A stretch of DNA of 64,000 nucleotides from Bryobacterales bacterium (GCA_019261985.1 JAFAQY010000042.1:1-64000); one strand, 5' to 3'; positions 53,018 through 63,141 are shown, counted from the first letter of the stretch. Numbers and translations are program-made. The notes: generated by a model not told the origin, from the sequence alone.

Positions 53018-54166
53018 TCACCCCAAATACCTCCTTAAATCCTCCACTCGAAAACAATGCGCCGCCGCCGTCTCCCGAGTAATCTTCCCGCCCCGCACCA
53101 TCTCTGCCAGGCACTGCTCCATCGTGATCATCCCCTCCCCGCGGCCGGTCGAAATGGCCGTGTAGAGCTGCTGGTCCTCGCCCTTGCGGATTAAGCCCCG
53201 CACACCGCTCGTCGCCATCAGAATTTCATTTGCCGGGAGGCGGCCGCCGGAGATCGCGGGAACAAGCTGCTGCGCGATTACGGCCAGCAGCGCCAGTGAA
53301 AGCTGTTGCCGGATCTGGCTTTGGTTGCTGGAAGGAAAAGAATCCAGAATGCGCGAGACCGCTTGCGACGTGTCGTTCGTGTGCAGCGTCGACAGCACCA
53401 GATGCCCGGTTTCGGCCGCGGTCAGGACCGTGGCGATGGTCTCGGCATCGCGCATTTCGCCGACTAAAATCACATCCGGATTCTGGCGTAAAATGCTGCG
53501 CAGGGAACCCGCAAAATCGGTAGCGTCGCCGCCGACCTCGATCTGCTCGACAATTGAGTTGCGGTTTGAGTGCACGAACTCCACCGGATCTTCGATCGTG
53601 ACGATATGATCGCGACGCTGCGTATTGATCAGGTCCACCAGCGCCGCCAATGTCGAGCTCTTGCCGCATCCCGCCGGTCCTGTAATCAAAACCAGACCTT
53701 GCCGCGCATCTGCGAAACACCGCAACACCGCCGGCAAATGCAACGAATCGAGCGTCGGAATTTTATCCGGCAGCAAGCGCAAGCTGCCCGCAAGCGTTCC
53801 GCGCTGGTAGTGTACATTCGCGCGAAATCTTCCGATGCCTTCGCGGCTGAAGCATAGATCCGCTGACTTCGCGCGCTGCAACTCCTGCACCTGCGCGGTG
53901 CTCATCAAGGCAAGCAGCAGATTGCGCGCATCGTCGGCGGTAAGCGGCGGCCCCGATCCCTGCGAGAGCTTGCCGCCGACGCGCAGCGTCACCGGAGCGC
54001 CCGGAATCAACAGCAAATCCGAAGCGCCGCTCCTGACCGCGTGTGTCAATACATTGTCGAGCCGGCTGAAGTCGGCCGGCGCCCCTGCGTGAGCCTCGCG
54101 CGATCCCGGCGCCGCGCGGTTAAGCTCGGCAACGATTTGGGCGAGTTCGTCTTCGTAGCCCGGCAC
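53018..54166 (-). CDS. PilT-like type IV pilus retraction ATPase
   Basis: The 382-residue ATPase has an N-terminal PAS-like domain (SRLDNVLTHAVRSGASDLLLIPG) and Walker A GPAGCGKSS (163-171). It also has an Asp box (TIEDPVEFVH), Walker B ILVGEMRDAETI and the His box VLSTLHTNDT. These make it a PilT/PilU family motor. It carries an extra N-terminal 35 residues and a Ser in place of the Thr of GKT. The GTG start is 3 nt after the SMP-30 gene stop. No other pilus gene is in the window. Confidence 0.9.
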   Translation of the reverse strand: MPGYEDELAQIVAELNRAAPGSREAHAGAPADFSRLDNVLTHAVRSGASDLLLIPGAPVTLRVGGKLSQGSGPPLTADDARNLLLALMSTAQVQELQRAKSADLCFSREGIGRFRANVHYQRGTLAGSLRLLPDKIPTLDSLHLPAVLRCFADARQGLVLITGPAGCGKSSTLAALVDLINTQRRDHIVTIEDPVEFVHSNRNSIVEQIEVGGDATDFAGSLRSILRQNPDVILVGEMRDAETIATVLTAAETGHLVLSTLHTNDTSQAVSRILDSFPSSNQSQIRQQLSLALLAVIAQQLVPAISGGRLPANEILMATSGVRGLIRKGEDQQLYTAISTGRGEGMITMEQCLAEMVRGGKITRETAAAHCFRVEDLRRYLG

Positions 54167-54169
54167 GCT

Positions 54170-55222
54170 TCAACAAATGTGCGCCCCGGCGGTCTGCACG
54201 TACACGACATAAAGCGACTGGCTCGCCGCCATGAACAGGCGGTTGCGCTTCGCCCCGCCGAAGCTGATATTCGCGCAGTTCTCGGGAAGCCGGATCACGC
54301 CGATAGGCTCGCCGCTCGGAGTAAGGATCTGCACTCCCGGCGTTGCGCCCGCCCAAATGTTCCCATCTACGTCGCAGCGGATTCCATCCGCCGCGGCATT
54401 CTGGCCGCTCGCCAGGGGATTCGTCATCGTCAACAGGCGTTTGCCGTTTTTCAGGCCCTTCCCGTCGATATCGTACACGCGAATATCATGAGGCATCCCG
54501 GTATCGGCAACGTAGACCTTCTTGTAATCCGGCGAAAAACAAATTCCATTCGGTTTATCGGCATCGTCGGTGACCTTGTCCATCTGCCCCGTTTTCGGGT
54601 CCACGCGGTAAACCGCATCCTTCACCTCCGATTGTGCCTTGAACCCTTCGTATGTCCCCTGAATCCCGTACGTGGGATCGGTAAACCAGATGCTGCCGTC
54701 CGGGTGCACCGCGATATCGTTCGGCGAATTCAGCCGCTTGCCCTGAAACTTATCGGCAATGACCGTCGTCGTGCCATCCGGCTCATAGCGCACCACGCGC
54801 CGGTTTCCGTGCTCGCAAGACAACTCGCGGCCTTCGAAGTCGAACGTGTTTCCGTTGCTATAACCGGAAGGGTTTCGAAAAACGGTAACGCGCCCGTCGT
54901 CTTCCACCCAGCGCATCTGCACATTATTAGGAATGTCGCTCCACACCAAGTAACGGCCCACGCCATTCCACGCCGGCCCTTCCGACCAGAGCGTTCCCGT
55001 GTACAAACGGTGGATAGTGGTGTTGCCGATCATGTACCGCCGGAAGCGATTGTCGAGCGCGATCACGTCGGGGTCGGGATAACGCACCGGCACCTGTCCG
55101 GACCAGTCCCGCGGCGCATAAGCGGGAGGTTGCGGCTGCTGCGCGCGCAGCGCGGGACTGAGCGCGGCCGCGCCGGCGGCAGCCAGGAAGGATCGGCGAT
55201 TACACACCTGAAATGTCGGCAT
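54170..55222 (-). CDS. Tat-exported SMP-30/gluconolactonase-like protein
   Basis: The 350-residue protein has a twin-arginine signal (NRRSFLAAAGAAALSPALRAQ). It then shows six-bladed propeller features of the SMP-30 family: EGPAWNGVGRYLVWSDIPNN, RLNSPNDIAVHPDGSIWFTDPTYG, KPNGICFSPDYKKVYVADTG and ADGIRCDVDGNIWAG. Divalent-metal ligands are expected at E of EGPAW, the N/D of NSPND and the D of ADG. It should hydrolyse a sugar lactone in the periplasm. It directly precedes the PilT-like gene. Confidence 0.92.
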   Translation of the reverse strand: MPTFQVCNRRSFLAAAGAAALSPALRAQQPQPPAYAPRDWSGQVPVRYPDPDVIALDNRFRRYMIGNTTIHRLYTGTLWSEGPAWNGVGRYLVWSDIPNNVQMRWVEDDGRVTVFRNPSGYSNGNTFDFEGRELSCEHGNRRVVRYEPDGTTTVIADKFQGKRLNSPNDIAVHPDGSIWFTDPTYGIQGTYEGFKAQSEVKDAVYRVDPKTGQMDKVTDDADKPNGICFSPDYKKVYVADTGMPHDIRVYDIDGKGLKNGKRLLTMTNPLASGQNAAADGIRCDVDGNIWAGATPGVQILTPSGEPIGVIRLPENCANISFGGAKRNRLFMAASQSLYVVYVQTAGAHIC

Positions 55223-55336
55223 ATCAGCTTAGGTATATCAGAGAACCGTGAATTGCAAAATGGGTCGGGCCTGTGGTGATCCGAGAGTTCGGAGCAAAAT
55301 ACATCTTCCGCTTCGGCCTAAGCCATGAGAACCCGG

Positions 55337-55445
55337 GTGGGGCAGCCTTCAGGCTGCGGCGGGCTTCAGCCCGCCGGGGGCGGGCTTTAGCGCGCCCCGG
55401 CCGCTTGGCGGACTAAAGTCCGCCGCAGCCTAAAGGCTGCCCCAC
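55337..55445. repeat. 109-bp element with 39-bp imperfect terminal inverted repeats
   Basis: The left end GTGGGGCAGCCTTCAGGCTG, then CGGCGGGCTTCAGCCCGCC, is mirrored on the right with four differences (AGCCTAAAGG and GGACTAAAGTCC). Each half contains two smaller palindromes. The last 16 nt (55430-55445) overlap the end of the DUF6886 gene and supply its stop codon. Confidence 0.85.
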
Positions 55446-55963
55446 ATTGGCCGGGGTTGTGCATTTGCTTTGCGGATGATTGAAAACTTCAGGCCGGAGC
55501 CGACTATAGCATCGATGATCGGCCATAAGTTTTTCACAATACGCAATTCGATCCCTGCCTCGACATGCCGCGTAAGTAGATCGCCCACGGGCGAAACGCT
55601 TAACGGCGCCACATCGCAGCGTGTTACCCAATAACCAGCGTCGGGAAACTTCGGCTCGAAGAGCGCTGGATTGAATTCATAGGAATAGAGCTGACACCGT
55701 CGAAGCCGCTCTAGCCAAACACTCTCTATCGCGTGCAACCGGCGCGCACCTCCTAATCCAAGAAGAGCACCGGCTCCGGCGATCGGTTCTGTCTCGACCG
55801 CCCAACAACAGGCGCGCGGACAATCGCGTGGAAACCAGTAACTGGGAGCATGCTCTTCATCCAGCGCCCAGACCAAAGGCTCATTCTCGGTCGCTGTCAC
55901 TGCTACATGAGGTCGAAACAACTTGATGGTCGGGTCCTCCGAAAAATGCAACAGGGTGCGCAC
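55430..55963 (-). CDS. DUF6886 family protein
   Basis: The 177-residue protein opens with the family motif LLHFSEDPTIKLFRPHVAVT and then PLVWALDEEHAPSYWFPRDCPRACCWAVE. It is cytoplasmic by composition and has no known activity. The last residues (MWGSL) and the stop codon come from the palindromic element at 55337-55445, so the natural C-terminus may have been replaced. Confidence 0.85.
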   Translation of the reverse strand: MRTLLHFSEDPTIKLFRPHVAVTATENEPLVWALDEEHAPSYWFPRDCPRACCWAVETEPIAGAGALLGLGGARRLHAIESVWLERLRRCQLYSYEFNPALFEPKFPDAGYWVTRCDVAPLSVSPVGDLLTRHVEAGIELRIVKNLWPIIDAIVGSGLKFSIIRKANAQPRPMWGSL

Positions 55964-56017
55964 GACTGCATTTTACAAGCGCGACAAACTGGTGGAAATA
56001 ACGTTGGCGGATGCCGT

Positions 56018-57286
56018 TTACGCTCTTGCGTGACTCTGCATCCGCGGGCGTGGACTATTTTGGCGGGGACCGACATAGCGCTGCAAAAGCATAACTCCCA
56101 CAAGCGGCAGCACTGACAATCCCGCGCACACGGGTGTAAACCCGACTAAGTCCACCGCCAGACCGATCGCGGGAGACAGCGCAGCCGCCATCAGGCCATA
56201 AGAACAAGTAAGAGCCGCAACTCCAAATGCTGCGTGCCTGGCGCCGAACAGGTCTATCGGAAGCGCGTAAATATTCGTTGAAAGCGTCAGAGTAGAGAAA
56301 AAGCTCAAGCTGATCGCCGCCGTCGCGAGCCCATCGCTGGGCATGAAAGGCACGGCCGCGGTCAGCAACAGGACACACGCGCCGATCCAGCAGACTCGCA
56401 ATCGAGCCTTCACCGCGGGCGAGCCTCGTTTGATCAAGTAATAGGCGGCCGCGCCGCCCACAAATCCACCCGCAATTCCCAGCACCGTGGGAATCCACAC
56501 GAACTGCCGGTTCGCCTGGTCCTGCGCCATGTGCCTCGCCTGTACGAAATACACCGTAGTCCAATTGGTCCAGAGCAAAAAAACCGTCATGACGAAGGCG
56601 TTCCCAATTGCGAGCCCCCACAAACGGCCATCCCGCAGCAACTCGGTCATCGTCGTTGTCCGCTCTTGTTTTTTGACGGCCCGCGCCGGCACTCGCCGGG
56701 ACGTAACCCACCACAGCGGAATCCACAGCAAACCGCCGATCCCGCACGCCGCGAAGACGGACCGCCATCCGAATCGCGGCGCCAGTGAGGCCACCAACAA
56801 CGGCGCCGCAATAGACCCCAAGCTCAGCCCCACGTTATTTATTGCCGTACCGAGCGCCAATTCGTGCGATTCAAGATACGTCGCGTTTGCTTTACCGGTA
56901 GACGGAATACTCGCCGCTTCGGCGGCGCCCAGAATCGTCCGGCACGCGAGCAGCCCTGAAAAGCTTCGCAGCAGCGCCGTCACCGCTCCGGCGAGCGACC
57001 ATACGGCTACGGCGATCGTGGCGCCGAGATTCAGCCCGACAAAATCGATAAACCACCCCGCGAATGGCGCAATTATCGAATAGGAGAGATTAAATACAGA
57101 TTGAATTTGACCATATTGCGCATAACTCAGATGAAATTCCGACCGTAGTGTAGGCGCAACCGCGGCTAATAATTGCCGGTCAAGATAATTTAAGGAAGTG
57201 GAAAGAACGAAGACCGCAACGGCTATCCAGCGCGTGTGGGGCAGGTTGCCAACCTGCGGCGGGTTGCCAACCCGCCTGGCGATCAT
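56018..57286 (-). CDS. Major facilitator superfamily transporter (ACS-like)
   Basis: The 422-residue protein has about 12 membrane helices. MFS signatures include SLNYLDRQLLAAVAPTLRSEFHLS, the loop FAGWFIDFVGLNLGATIAVAVWSLAG and GAAEAASIPSTGKANATYLE. It resembles the anion:cation symporters that take up hexuronates and similar acids. The first 18 residues (MIARRVGNPPQVGNLPHT) are encoded by a palindromic repeat unit. The first helix starts directly after. The ATG overlaps the upstream stop (ATGA), so the genes are coupled. Confidence 0.9.
   Translation of the reverse strand: MIARRVGNPPQVGNLPHTRWIAVAVFVLSTSLNYLDRQLLAAVAPTLRSEFHLSYAQYGQIQSVFNLSYSIIAPFAGWFIDFVGLNLGATIAVAVWSLAGAVTALLRSFSGLLACRTILGAAEAASIPSTGKANATYLESHELALGTAINNVGLSLGSIAAPLLVASLAPRFGWRSVFAACGIGGLLWIPLWWVTSRRVPARAVKKQERTTTMTELLRDGRLWGLAIGNAFVMTVFLLWTNWTTVYFVQARHMAQDQANRQFVWIPTVLGIAGGFVGGAAAYYLIKRGSPAVKARLRVCWIGACVLLLTAAVPFMPSDGLATAAISLSFFSTLTLSTNIYALPIDLFGARHAAFGVAALTCSYGLMAAALSPAIGLAVDLVGFTPVCAGLSVLPLVGVMLLQRYVGPRQNSPRPRMQSHARA
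57236..57276. repeat. Palindromic repeat unit inside the MFS coding sequence
   Basis: GTGGGGCAGGTTGCCAACCTG followed by CGGCGGGTTGCCAACCCGCC has the same head, spacer and tail as the left half of the element at 55337. Both inner palindromes carry TTGCCAA where the other has CTTCAG. It is read in frame as the N-terminus of the transporter. Confidence 0.85.
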
Positions 57287-58794
57287 GGAAACTCGACCAC
57301 CTGTACGTCACCAGCCGTAGTCAGCTTCGCGTCGGCCTTTCCGTTATGAACCACATTAATCTTCCGCCCCGGCTTCTGCACGCCGCAGACGAACTCCGCC
57401 TGCCCTTTTCCCTTAACGGTGAGTTTATTCGGATCTCGAATCATCAGCCGCACCGCTGTCCCGGAAGCGGGCTGAACCGTAAGCCGCATTGCTTCCGTCA
57501 TGCAATCGACGCGAGTCAGCGTACCGCTGACCTTCTGCCCGTCCGGATCGTTCCACCACGCCTGCGCAGTCTCGCCGGGTTTCAAGCCGCCCATCCGCTG
57601 ATTGGCGGCAAGCTCCGCCGAGTGAACCTCAGCCGCCGCGGAATCCTTGATGCGCTGAAGCTCCGCCGCGCGCTCCTCCGCGAGCCGCTTCTTCTCGCCA
57701 ATCTCAAACGCCGCCCGTTCCTCTTCGAAATCGATGCGGGTCTTATGAATCCGTTCACGCTCGGTATCGTTAGCGGCGGCGCGCTCGGCCACCATCCATG
57801 ACTTTTCCGCGTCCGCGTATTGGTCCGCCGCGGTTTGACTTTTCGCCAACTCTTGCCAGAGCTCAGAATTACGAGGCTCCAGGGTAGCCGCCGTCTTCAG
57901 TTCGTTGACTTTCGCGGCCGGCTCGGTTTCGAGTCCCGCGAGCTTGAGGTGGGGCTCAGCCCAACGAGGATTGGCTTTCGCCGCCAACTCCAGCGCCGGA
58001 CGCGTTCCTTTCGCCAGCAACCCGCGCGGGCTGTCCGGCGGAAATTCTTTGCCCTGAGCCTTTAGCCCCGCGAAAAGCTCGTTCACCGCCGATTCAGGAA
58101 CCTGCGCCTCAATGAAGTCGTGATTGGGGTTGATCGTCAATCCCGAAGCCGGGGCCGCCGCGAAAGTTCCGCCTTTGGCATAAGCATCCACGCGGCTTTC
58201 CAATTCGGCTTTGGACAAATCGAAAGAGTTCTTGATTGCTATGGCTTCGTCCGCGCCCTGCTGAAGATTGTTCAAGTAGATGTGCAATCTGCCGGCGTAA
58301 TCCGGCTGGGTAGCCAACATTTGCAACTTGATCCAAGCCCGCGATCGTTCTGCCGGAGGCGCTCCGATCGAAACTCTGGTCGCGTTTACCTGAATGGTAG
58401 AAAATAAATCGCACAGCGCATTTTCGGTCGCGTCGGGCATCCGTCCGGCATTATCTTCGAGAAACTTCCGCGTCAAAGCCCGAAGCCAATCCTGGGGCAG
58501 GGGTTTATCGGCCGTCCAAGCGGCCAGCGTCTCCGCGCCGCCCACTACAAACGGTTGCCGAAGCGCATAACCCGAGTACTCCCGCTGGTTTGCAAATAAT
58601 ACAAGCTTGATGGGCCAGACTAACTGCAGATCGTTCTTGCCAAGCTCGGTGGCCAGCACATGCCGGAGCTGCTCCAGTTCCATCAACCGGTCGCGCGCAG
58701 GCTTGTCCCCGGCATCGCTGATTACGTGAAATGGCCCGGACTTGTACTCGGTCCAGTTCGCGCCGAAGACGGGCAGAACGGTAAGCCAGAACAA
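57283..58794 (-). CDS. Large secreted helical/TPR-like protein, unknown function
   Basis: Coding homology begins at the short signal FWLTVLPVFGA, so I chose the TTG at 58794; a CTG at 58797 is also possible. Any start further up would lie within tRNA-Ser. The roughly 503-residue protein has NWTEYKSGPFHVISDAGDKPARDRLMELEQLRHVL, typical of acidobacterial peptidase-MA/DUF1570-like surroundings. TPR-like helices follow (WAEPHLKLAGLETEPAAKVNELKTAATLEPRNSELW), then a long charged coiled coil and a C-terminal beta domain (about 430-503). It is probably periplasmic. It overlaps the MFS gene by 4 nt. Confidence 0.72.
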   Translation of the reverse strand: MFWLTVLPVFGANWTEYKSGPFHVISDAGDKPARDRLMELEQLRHVLATELGKNDLQLVWPIKLVLFANQREYSGYALRQPFVVGGAETLAAWTADKPLPQDWLRALTRKFLEDNAGRMPDATENALCDLFSTIQVNATRVSIGAPPAERSRAWIKLQMLATQPDYAGRLHIYLNNLQQGADEAIAIKNSFDLSKAELESRVDAYAKGGTFAAAPASGLTINPNHDFIEAQVPESAVNELFAGLKAQGKEFPPDSPRGLLAKGTRPALELAAKANPRWAEPHLKLAGLETEPAAKVNELKTAATLEPRNSELWQELAKSQTAADQYADAEKSWMVAERAAANDTERERIHKTRIDFEEERAAFEIGEKKRLAEERAAELQRIKDSAAAEVHSAELAANQRMGGLKPGETAQAWWNDPDGQKVSGTLTRVDCMTEAMRLTVQPASGTAVRLMIRDPNKLTVKGKGQAEFVCGVQKPGRKINVVHNGKADAKLTTAGDVQVVEFP

Positions 58795-58800
58795 CAGGAT

Positions 58801-58895
<95 letters not shown>

Positions 58896-58960
58896 GTCGT
58901 TCGAACGCGGGATGCGTGGGTCAGACGGGTTCAACGAGGATAGTAACACATCCAGAAACG

Positions 58961-58988
58961 AAAATGCTCACCCGGAGGTGAGCATTTT
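58961..58988 (-). terminator. Strong bidirectional intrinsic terminator
   Basis: A perfect 12-bp stem AAAATGCTCACC/GGTGAGCATTTT with loop CGGA has A and T runs on both sides, so it can work in both directions. On the minus strand it ends the secA-DUF6599 transcript and separates it from tRNA-Ser. The 58989-59238 gap between it and the DUF6599 stop shows no gene. Confidence 0.88.
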
Positions 58989-59238
58989 TCGAACCCTGTA
59001 TTAGGCAGGGTGATGTACATGGGAGAATCAGATTCGACGGCTTCGCAACCGCCAAAACCTGTGTGTGATTGGATATTAGGGCGTAGCAGGGTTTGAAGTC
59101 AAGGGAAAAACTCGGGCTGGCTCGCATGCGGTTAAATTGGTTTGCCCGAACGGGTTAGCGCGAACGAGTTTTTTCGCGCCCAAACGGGGGTTCTGTGGAT
59201 AATTGCTCCGCCGAAAACCCGAAATCCCTCCAATTCAT

Positions 59239-60228
59239 TCATTTTTCTAGTCTTAGAGTGATCATCATGTCCGAATCCGGTCCTTTCCACCCAAGCTTGC
59301 GGAGGACCACTCTGAAGCCCCCGAAAGCAATGCCCGCGACGAGGCAAAGCCCGAGCACGATTCCGGCCAACACCATGATGGTAAGGATCATTTTGGCGGA
59401 GTCGGTGACCGTGGGCCCGCCCAGCTGCTCGTTCCACATCAGGTTTATGTTGTAGGCGACTTGCGCCAGGAGGCGCTCTGCAGCATCGGCGTCGGGAGGT
59501 TGGACGATGACTGCCAGCAGCGGCCCCGCACGCTTGGCAATCGCGCCAGGCACCTTCTGGAAGTCGTTGTAGCGTTCCATGGCAATGGCCGGGGTCGGGT
59601 AGTTGTAAATAGCGAGGACCATCGGCCCTTTCGGGGTGGAATACGTTCCGAGCTGGGCTTCGGTGCCGAGGTGGAATGCCGCGACCGAGGGGGAGATCGC
59701 CGGTTGGAAGCGCTCCAAAGAAACTGGACCTACGACGTAGCGCTCCGAGTTCGGGATCAGGCCGTTCTTGGGCAGATCGTCTTTCAATACCGGGAGCGGT
59801 GAGTTCTCGTACCGTGGGAGATCGAGATAGAACGCCTCGAGGTCTTGTTGTACCGGTCGTGTGCCAGTTAATTGGAGAACATAGTTCCCTTGAAGATAAG
59901 CGGAGGGCGCTTCCGCCTTGTGGAATTCAAGAAATGCCAGCGCTCCCGTGGAGTCCTTGAATCGCCACGCGATGGCTTGGAAGTTCCCCTGGCCGCCTGC
60001 ATAAGAGGCTTGCTCGGCTTCTTCGAAGCCGTATTCCTGAAATAAAGGCGCGTCGGCGGCCGCGACCGGCTTCGCGGAGTTCCGGTGGAATGGACCAATT
60101 TGCTCCGGGAAGATTGCGCCTCCGGCGCTAAGCGGGAATAAAACGCAGGCGACAAAAACCGATAGCCTGCCCCACTTACTGGCGTCTGCCGTCTGGCGTC
60201 TGGCCGCTATCGTTACGCTCCGCAGCAT
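59239..60228 (-). CDS. DUF6599 family protein with C-terminal membrane anchor
   Basis: The ATG at 60228 lies inside the last codons of secA (16-nt overlap), giving 329 residues. A signal-like segment ([18 protein letters not shown]) is followed by the DUF6599 domain ([63 protein letters not shown]). A membrane helix ([26 protein letters not shown]) and a basic tail end it. The N-terminal codons include a heptamer repeat and a GTGGGGCAGGCT segment shared with the palindromic elements. Function is unknown. It is co-transcribed with secA. Confidence 0.8.
   Translation of the reverse strand: MLRSVTIAARRQTADASKWGRLSVFVACVLFPLSAGGAIFPEQIGPFHRNSAKPVAAADAPLFQEYGFEEAEQASYAGGQGNFQAIAWRFKDSTGALAFLEFHKAEAPSAYLQGNYVLQLTGTRPVQQDLEAFYLDLPRYENSPLPVLKDDLPKNGLIPNSERYVVGPVSLERFQPAISPSVAAFHLGTEAQLGTYSTPKGPMVLAIYNYPTPAIAMERYNDFQKVPGAIAKRAGPLLAVIVQPPDADAAERLLAQVAYNINLMWNEQLGGPTVTDSAKMILTIMVLAGIVLGLCLVAGIAFGGFRVVLRKLGWKGPDSDMMITLRLEK
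60166..60206. repeat. Heptamer repeat GCCAGAC in the DUF6599 N-terminal coding region
   Basis: On the minus strand GCCAGAC-GCCAGAC-GGCAGAC-GCCAG makes nearly four 7-bp units (60181-60206). Next to it stands GTGGGGCAGGCTA (60166-60177 region), the head of the palindromic repeat family. Because 7 is not a multiple of 3, the repeat is not driven by protein sequence. Confidence 0.65.
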
Positions 60229-63131
60229 TTCTTGTACTTCTTTCCACTCCCGCAGGGGCAGGGGTCGTTGCGGCCGGCTTTCTTGGCGGCCAGTTTCGGC
60301 TGTTGCGGCGCCGAAGATTCGCCGCCCACGAATTGCAATTGATCGAGCTCTCTTTGCTTCTTCCGCTGGATATTGCTCGTAAGATCCATAACGGCCGACT
60401 GGGCAGCCTTGCTGACGGGGGCTGGGGTTATGGTGGCGACGCCGACCGGTTCGGCTTGGCCTTCCTCTTCCGGCTCGTCCGCCCACAGATCCGGATACGG
60501 AATATTGGCGGGGACTTCGCTCCCGGGCGCGGGCTCTTCGACGCGCTGCAAGAAGAACAGGTACCGGATGGTTTCGTCTTCAATCCGGTCCATCATGTCC
60601 TGGAAGAGCACAAAAGATTCCTTCTTGTACTCGATCAGCGGATCTTTCTGGCCGTAGCCGCGGAGGCCGATGCCTTCCTTGAGGTGGTCCATCGACAACA
60701 GATGGTCCTTCCACTGGTTGTCGATGACGTTCAGCATGATCATGCGCTCGGTTTCGCGCATTAATTCCGTGCCGATCATGTTTTCTTTTTCACCGTATTT
60801 ATTGACTAATTGCTCGCGAATTTCCTCTTCCGCTTGACGGCGGTCCAAGTTCATCAGGCTTTCGGTACGCATTTTCACGCCGAATTGAGTCAAGATGTCG
60901 GATTCAAGCCCGGTCCAATCCCAGGTGCTGGTGTGGCCTTTTTCGGGCAGGCGGGCATCGACATAGGAAGCCACAATCCCCTCGATGATTTCGAGAACAC
61001 GCGCCTTTTGATCCTGGCCTTCGAGCAGCGCGCGGCGCATGCCGTAGACGGCCTGGCGCTGCTTGTTCATTACGTCGTCGTATTCGAGGACGTGTTTGCG
61101 GGAGGCGAAGTTTTGCGCTTCTACGGCCTTTTGCGCGGCCGCGATGCGGCGGGTGATCATTTTGCTCTCGATCGGCACATCTTCTTCCATGCCGAGGCGC
61201 AGCATGAGATTCTGCATCTTCGGCCCGCCGAAGATACGCATCAGGTCGTCTTGTAGCGATAGATAGAAGCGCGCGCTGCCGGGGTCGCCCTGGCGGCCGG
61301 CGCGGCCGCGAAGCTGGTTATCGATGCGGCGGGATTCGTGGCGCTCCGTGCCCAGAATGTGCAGGCCGCCGAGTTCCACTACTTCATCGTGCTCTTTGAG
61401 CGTTTCGGCTTTGAAGCGTTCGTAAACGCGTTCCCATTCCTCTCGCTCCGGCGTGCCGATAGCCGCGATTTGCAGGGAATCGGGGTCTTTGTTTTCCTTC
61501 CGCAGGCGCTCCTTAGCCATGAATTCCGGATGGCCGCCGAGCAGAATGTCGGTGCCGCGTCCGGCCATATTGGTCGAGACCGTGACCGCGGCTTTACGTC
61601 CGGCCTGGGCGACGATGAACGCTTCGCGCTCGTGATTTTTGGCGTTCAAAACCTCGTGTCTGACGCCCATTTTCTTGAGAATTCCCGATAACCGCTCGGA
61701 TTTCTCGACGGAAACAGTGCCGACCAGAACCGGCTGGCCTTTCTCGTTCAGGGATTTGATTTCCTTGGCCGCATTGCGGAATTTCTCTTCTTCGGTGCGA
61801 TAGACAATATCGGAGAACTCGTGCCGGCGCAGGGGCTTGTTGGTGGGAATAATGGTGACGTCGAGATTGTAGATTTTGTTCAACTCAGCCGCTTCCGTAT
61901 CGGCGGTGCCGGTCATACCCGCGAGCTTTTTGTACATGCGGAAGTAGTTTTGAAAGGTGATGGTGGCGAGCGTTTGGTTTTCGCGCTGGATGCGGACGCC
62001 TTCCTTGGCCTCGATGGCCTGATGCAAACCATCCGACCAGCGTCGGCCGGGCATCAGGCGTCCTGTGAATTCGTCCACGATGATGACTTCTTCATCCTTA
62101 ATAACGTAATCGCGATCGCGGAGATAGAGCACGTGCGCCTTGAGGGCCTGTTGCACGTGGTGGTTCATCTCCATATTGATCGCTTCGTAGAGGTTGCCCA
62201 GGCCGAGGAGCTTTTCCACTTTGAGGACGCCCTCTTCGGTAAGCGCCACCGAGCGGTGCTTCTCTTCAACGGTGTAATCGCCGGTCATCCATTTTTGACC
62301 CGGCTCCTTGCCTTCGATTACTTCGCCGCGAATCAGGTTGGGGATGATGCGGTTCACGCGATAGTACTTGTCGGTGGACTCCTCGCTGGGGCCCGAAATA
62401 ATAAGCGGCGTGCGGGCTTCGTCGATCAGGATGGAGTCGACTTCGTCCACAATGGCATAGTTGAATATCTTAAGTTGGGTGCCCCTGTTATCAGGCGCCT
62501 GTACAGAAATGTGCTCGATGTTTCGCTGGACGCAATCGGCCAGGCGGAATTTCATGTTGTCGCGGAGGTAGTCGAAGCCGTATTCGTTGTTGGTTCCGTA
62601 GGTGATATCGCAGCCGTAGCTTTCCCGGCGCTCGCTGTCGTCCAGATCGTGGACGATCACGCCGACGCTCATGCCGAGGGCTTTATAGATGCGGCCCATC
62701 CATTCCGAGTCGCGCTTGGCCAGATAATCGTTTACCGTGACGACATGGACCCCCTTCCGCGTAAGCGCATTCAGATACACGGGCAGCGTGGCGACGAGCG
62801 TTTTGCCTTCGCCGGTCTTCATTTCCGCGACCTTGCCGCGATGGAGCACGACGCCGCCGATGAGCTGGACGTCGAAGTGGCGCATATTGAGCATGCGGCG
62901 GCCGGCTTCGCGGACGGTGGCGAAGGCGGGGATCAGAAGGTCTTCGAGCGAGGCGCCTTGATCGAGTTGCTCACGGAAAGTCACTGTTTGGGCGGCGAGC
63001 TCGGTGTCGGAGAGCGCTTGCATCTGCGGCTCGAGCTCGTTAATCGCAGCGATCATCGGCCGCATCGCCTTTACTTCGCGCTCATGCTTGGTGCCAAAGA
63101 TTTTGGCGAGGATGGTTTCGAAAGTATTCAT
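60213..63131 (-). CDS. secA: Protein translocase subunit SecA
   Basis: The 972-residue ATPase drives preproteins through SecYEG. Visible features are Walker A MKTGEGKT (104-111), [14 protein letters not shown], the DEAD-like box [41 protein letters not shown], and [21 protein letters not shown]. The scaffold and helical domains follow. A C-terminal zinc tail, [19 protein letters not shown], binds SecB or ribosomes. The DUF6599 gene starts within its last codons. Heptamer repeats lie both before its start and after its end. Confidence 0.98.
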   Translation of the reverse strand: MNTFETILAKIFGTKHEREVKAMRPMIAAINELEPQMQALSDTELAAQTVTFREQLDQGASLEDLLIPAFATVREAGRRMLNMRHFDVQLIGGVVLHRGKVAEMKTGEGKTLVATLPVYLNALTRKGVHVVTVNDYLAKRDSEWMGRIYKALGMSVGVIVHDLDDSERRESYGCDITYGTNNEYGFDYLRDNMKFRLADCVQRNIEHISVQAPDNRGTQLKIFNYAIVDEVDSILIDEARTPLIISGPSEESTDKYYRVNRIIPNLIRGEVIEGKEPGQKWMTGDYTVEEKHRSVALTEEGVLKVEKLLGLGNLYEAINMEMNHHVQQALKAHVLYLRDRDYVIKDEEVIIVDEFTGRLMPGRRWSDGLHQAIEAKEGVRIQRENQTLATITFQNYFRMYKKLAGMTGTADTEAAELNKIYNLDVTIIPTNKPLRRHEFSDIVYRTEEEKFRNAAKEIKSLNEKGQPVLVGTVSVEKSERLSGILKKMGVRHEVLNAKNHEREAFIVAQAGRKAAVTVSTNMAGRGTDILLGGHPEFMAKERLRKENKDPDSLQIAAIGTPEREEWERVYERFKAETLKEHDEVVELGGLHILGTERHESRRIDNQLRGRAGRQGDPGSARFYLSLQDDLMRIFGGPKMQNLMLRLGMEEDVPIESKMITRRIAAAQKAVEAQNFASRKHVLEYDDVMNKQRQAVYGMRRALLEGQDQKARVLEIIEGIVASYVDARLPEKGHTSTWDWTGLESDILTQFGVKMRTESLMNLDRRQAEEEIREQLVNKYGEKENMIGTELMRETERMIMLNVIDNQWKDHLLSMDHLKEGIGLRGYGQKDPLIEYKKESFVLFQDMMDRIEDETIRYLFFLQRVEEPAPGSEVPANIPYPDLWADEPEEEGQAEPVGVATITPAPVSKAAQSAVMDLTSNIQRKKQRELDQLQFVGGESSAPQQPKLAAKKAGRNDPCPCGSGKKYKKCCGA

Positions 63132-63141
63132 AAAGAGCCCT

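Noticed and set aside
54041-55279. 412-codon plus-strand frame
   Set aside because: It is antisense to the SMP-30 and PilT-like genes, both of which have clear motifs.
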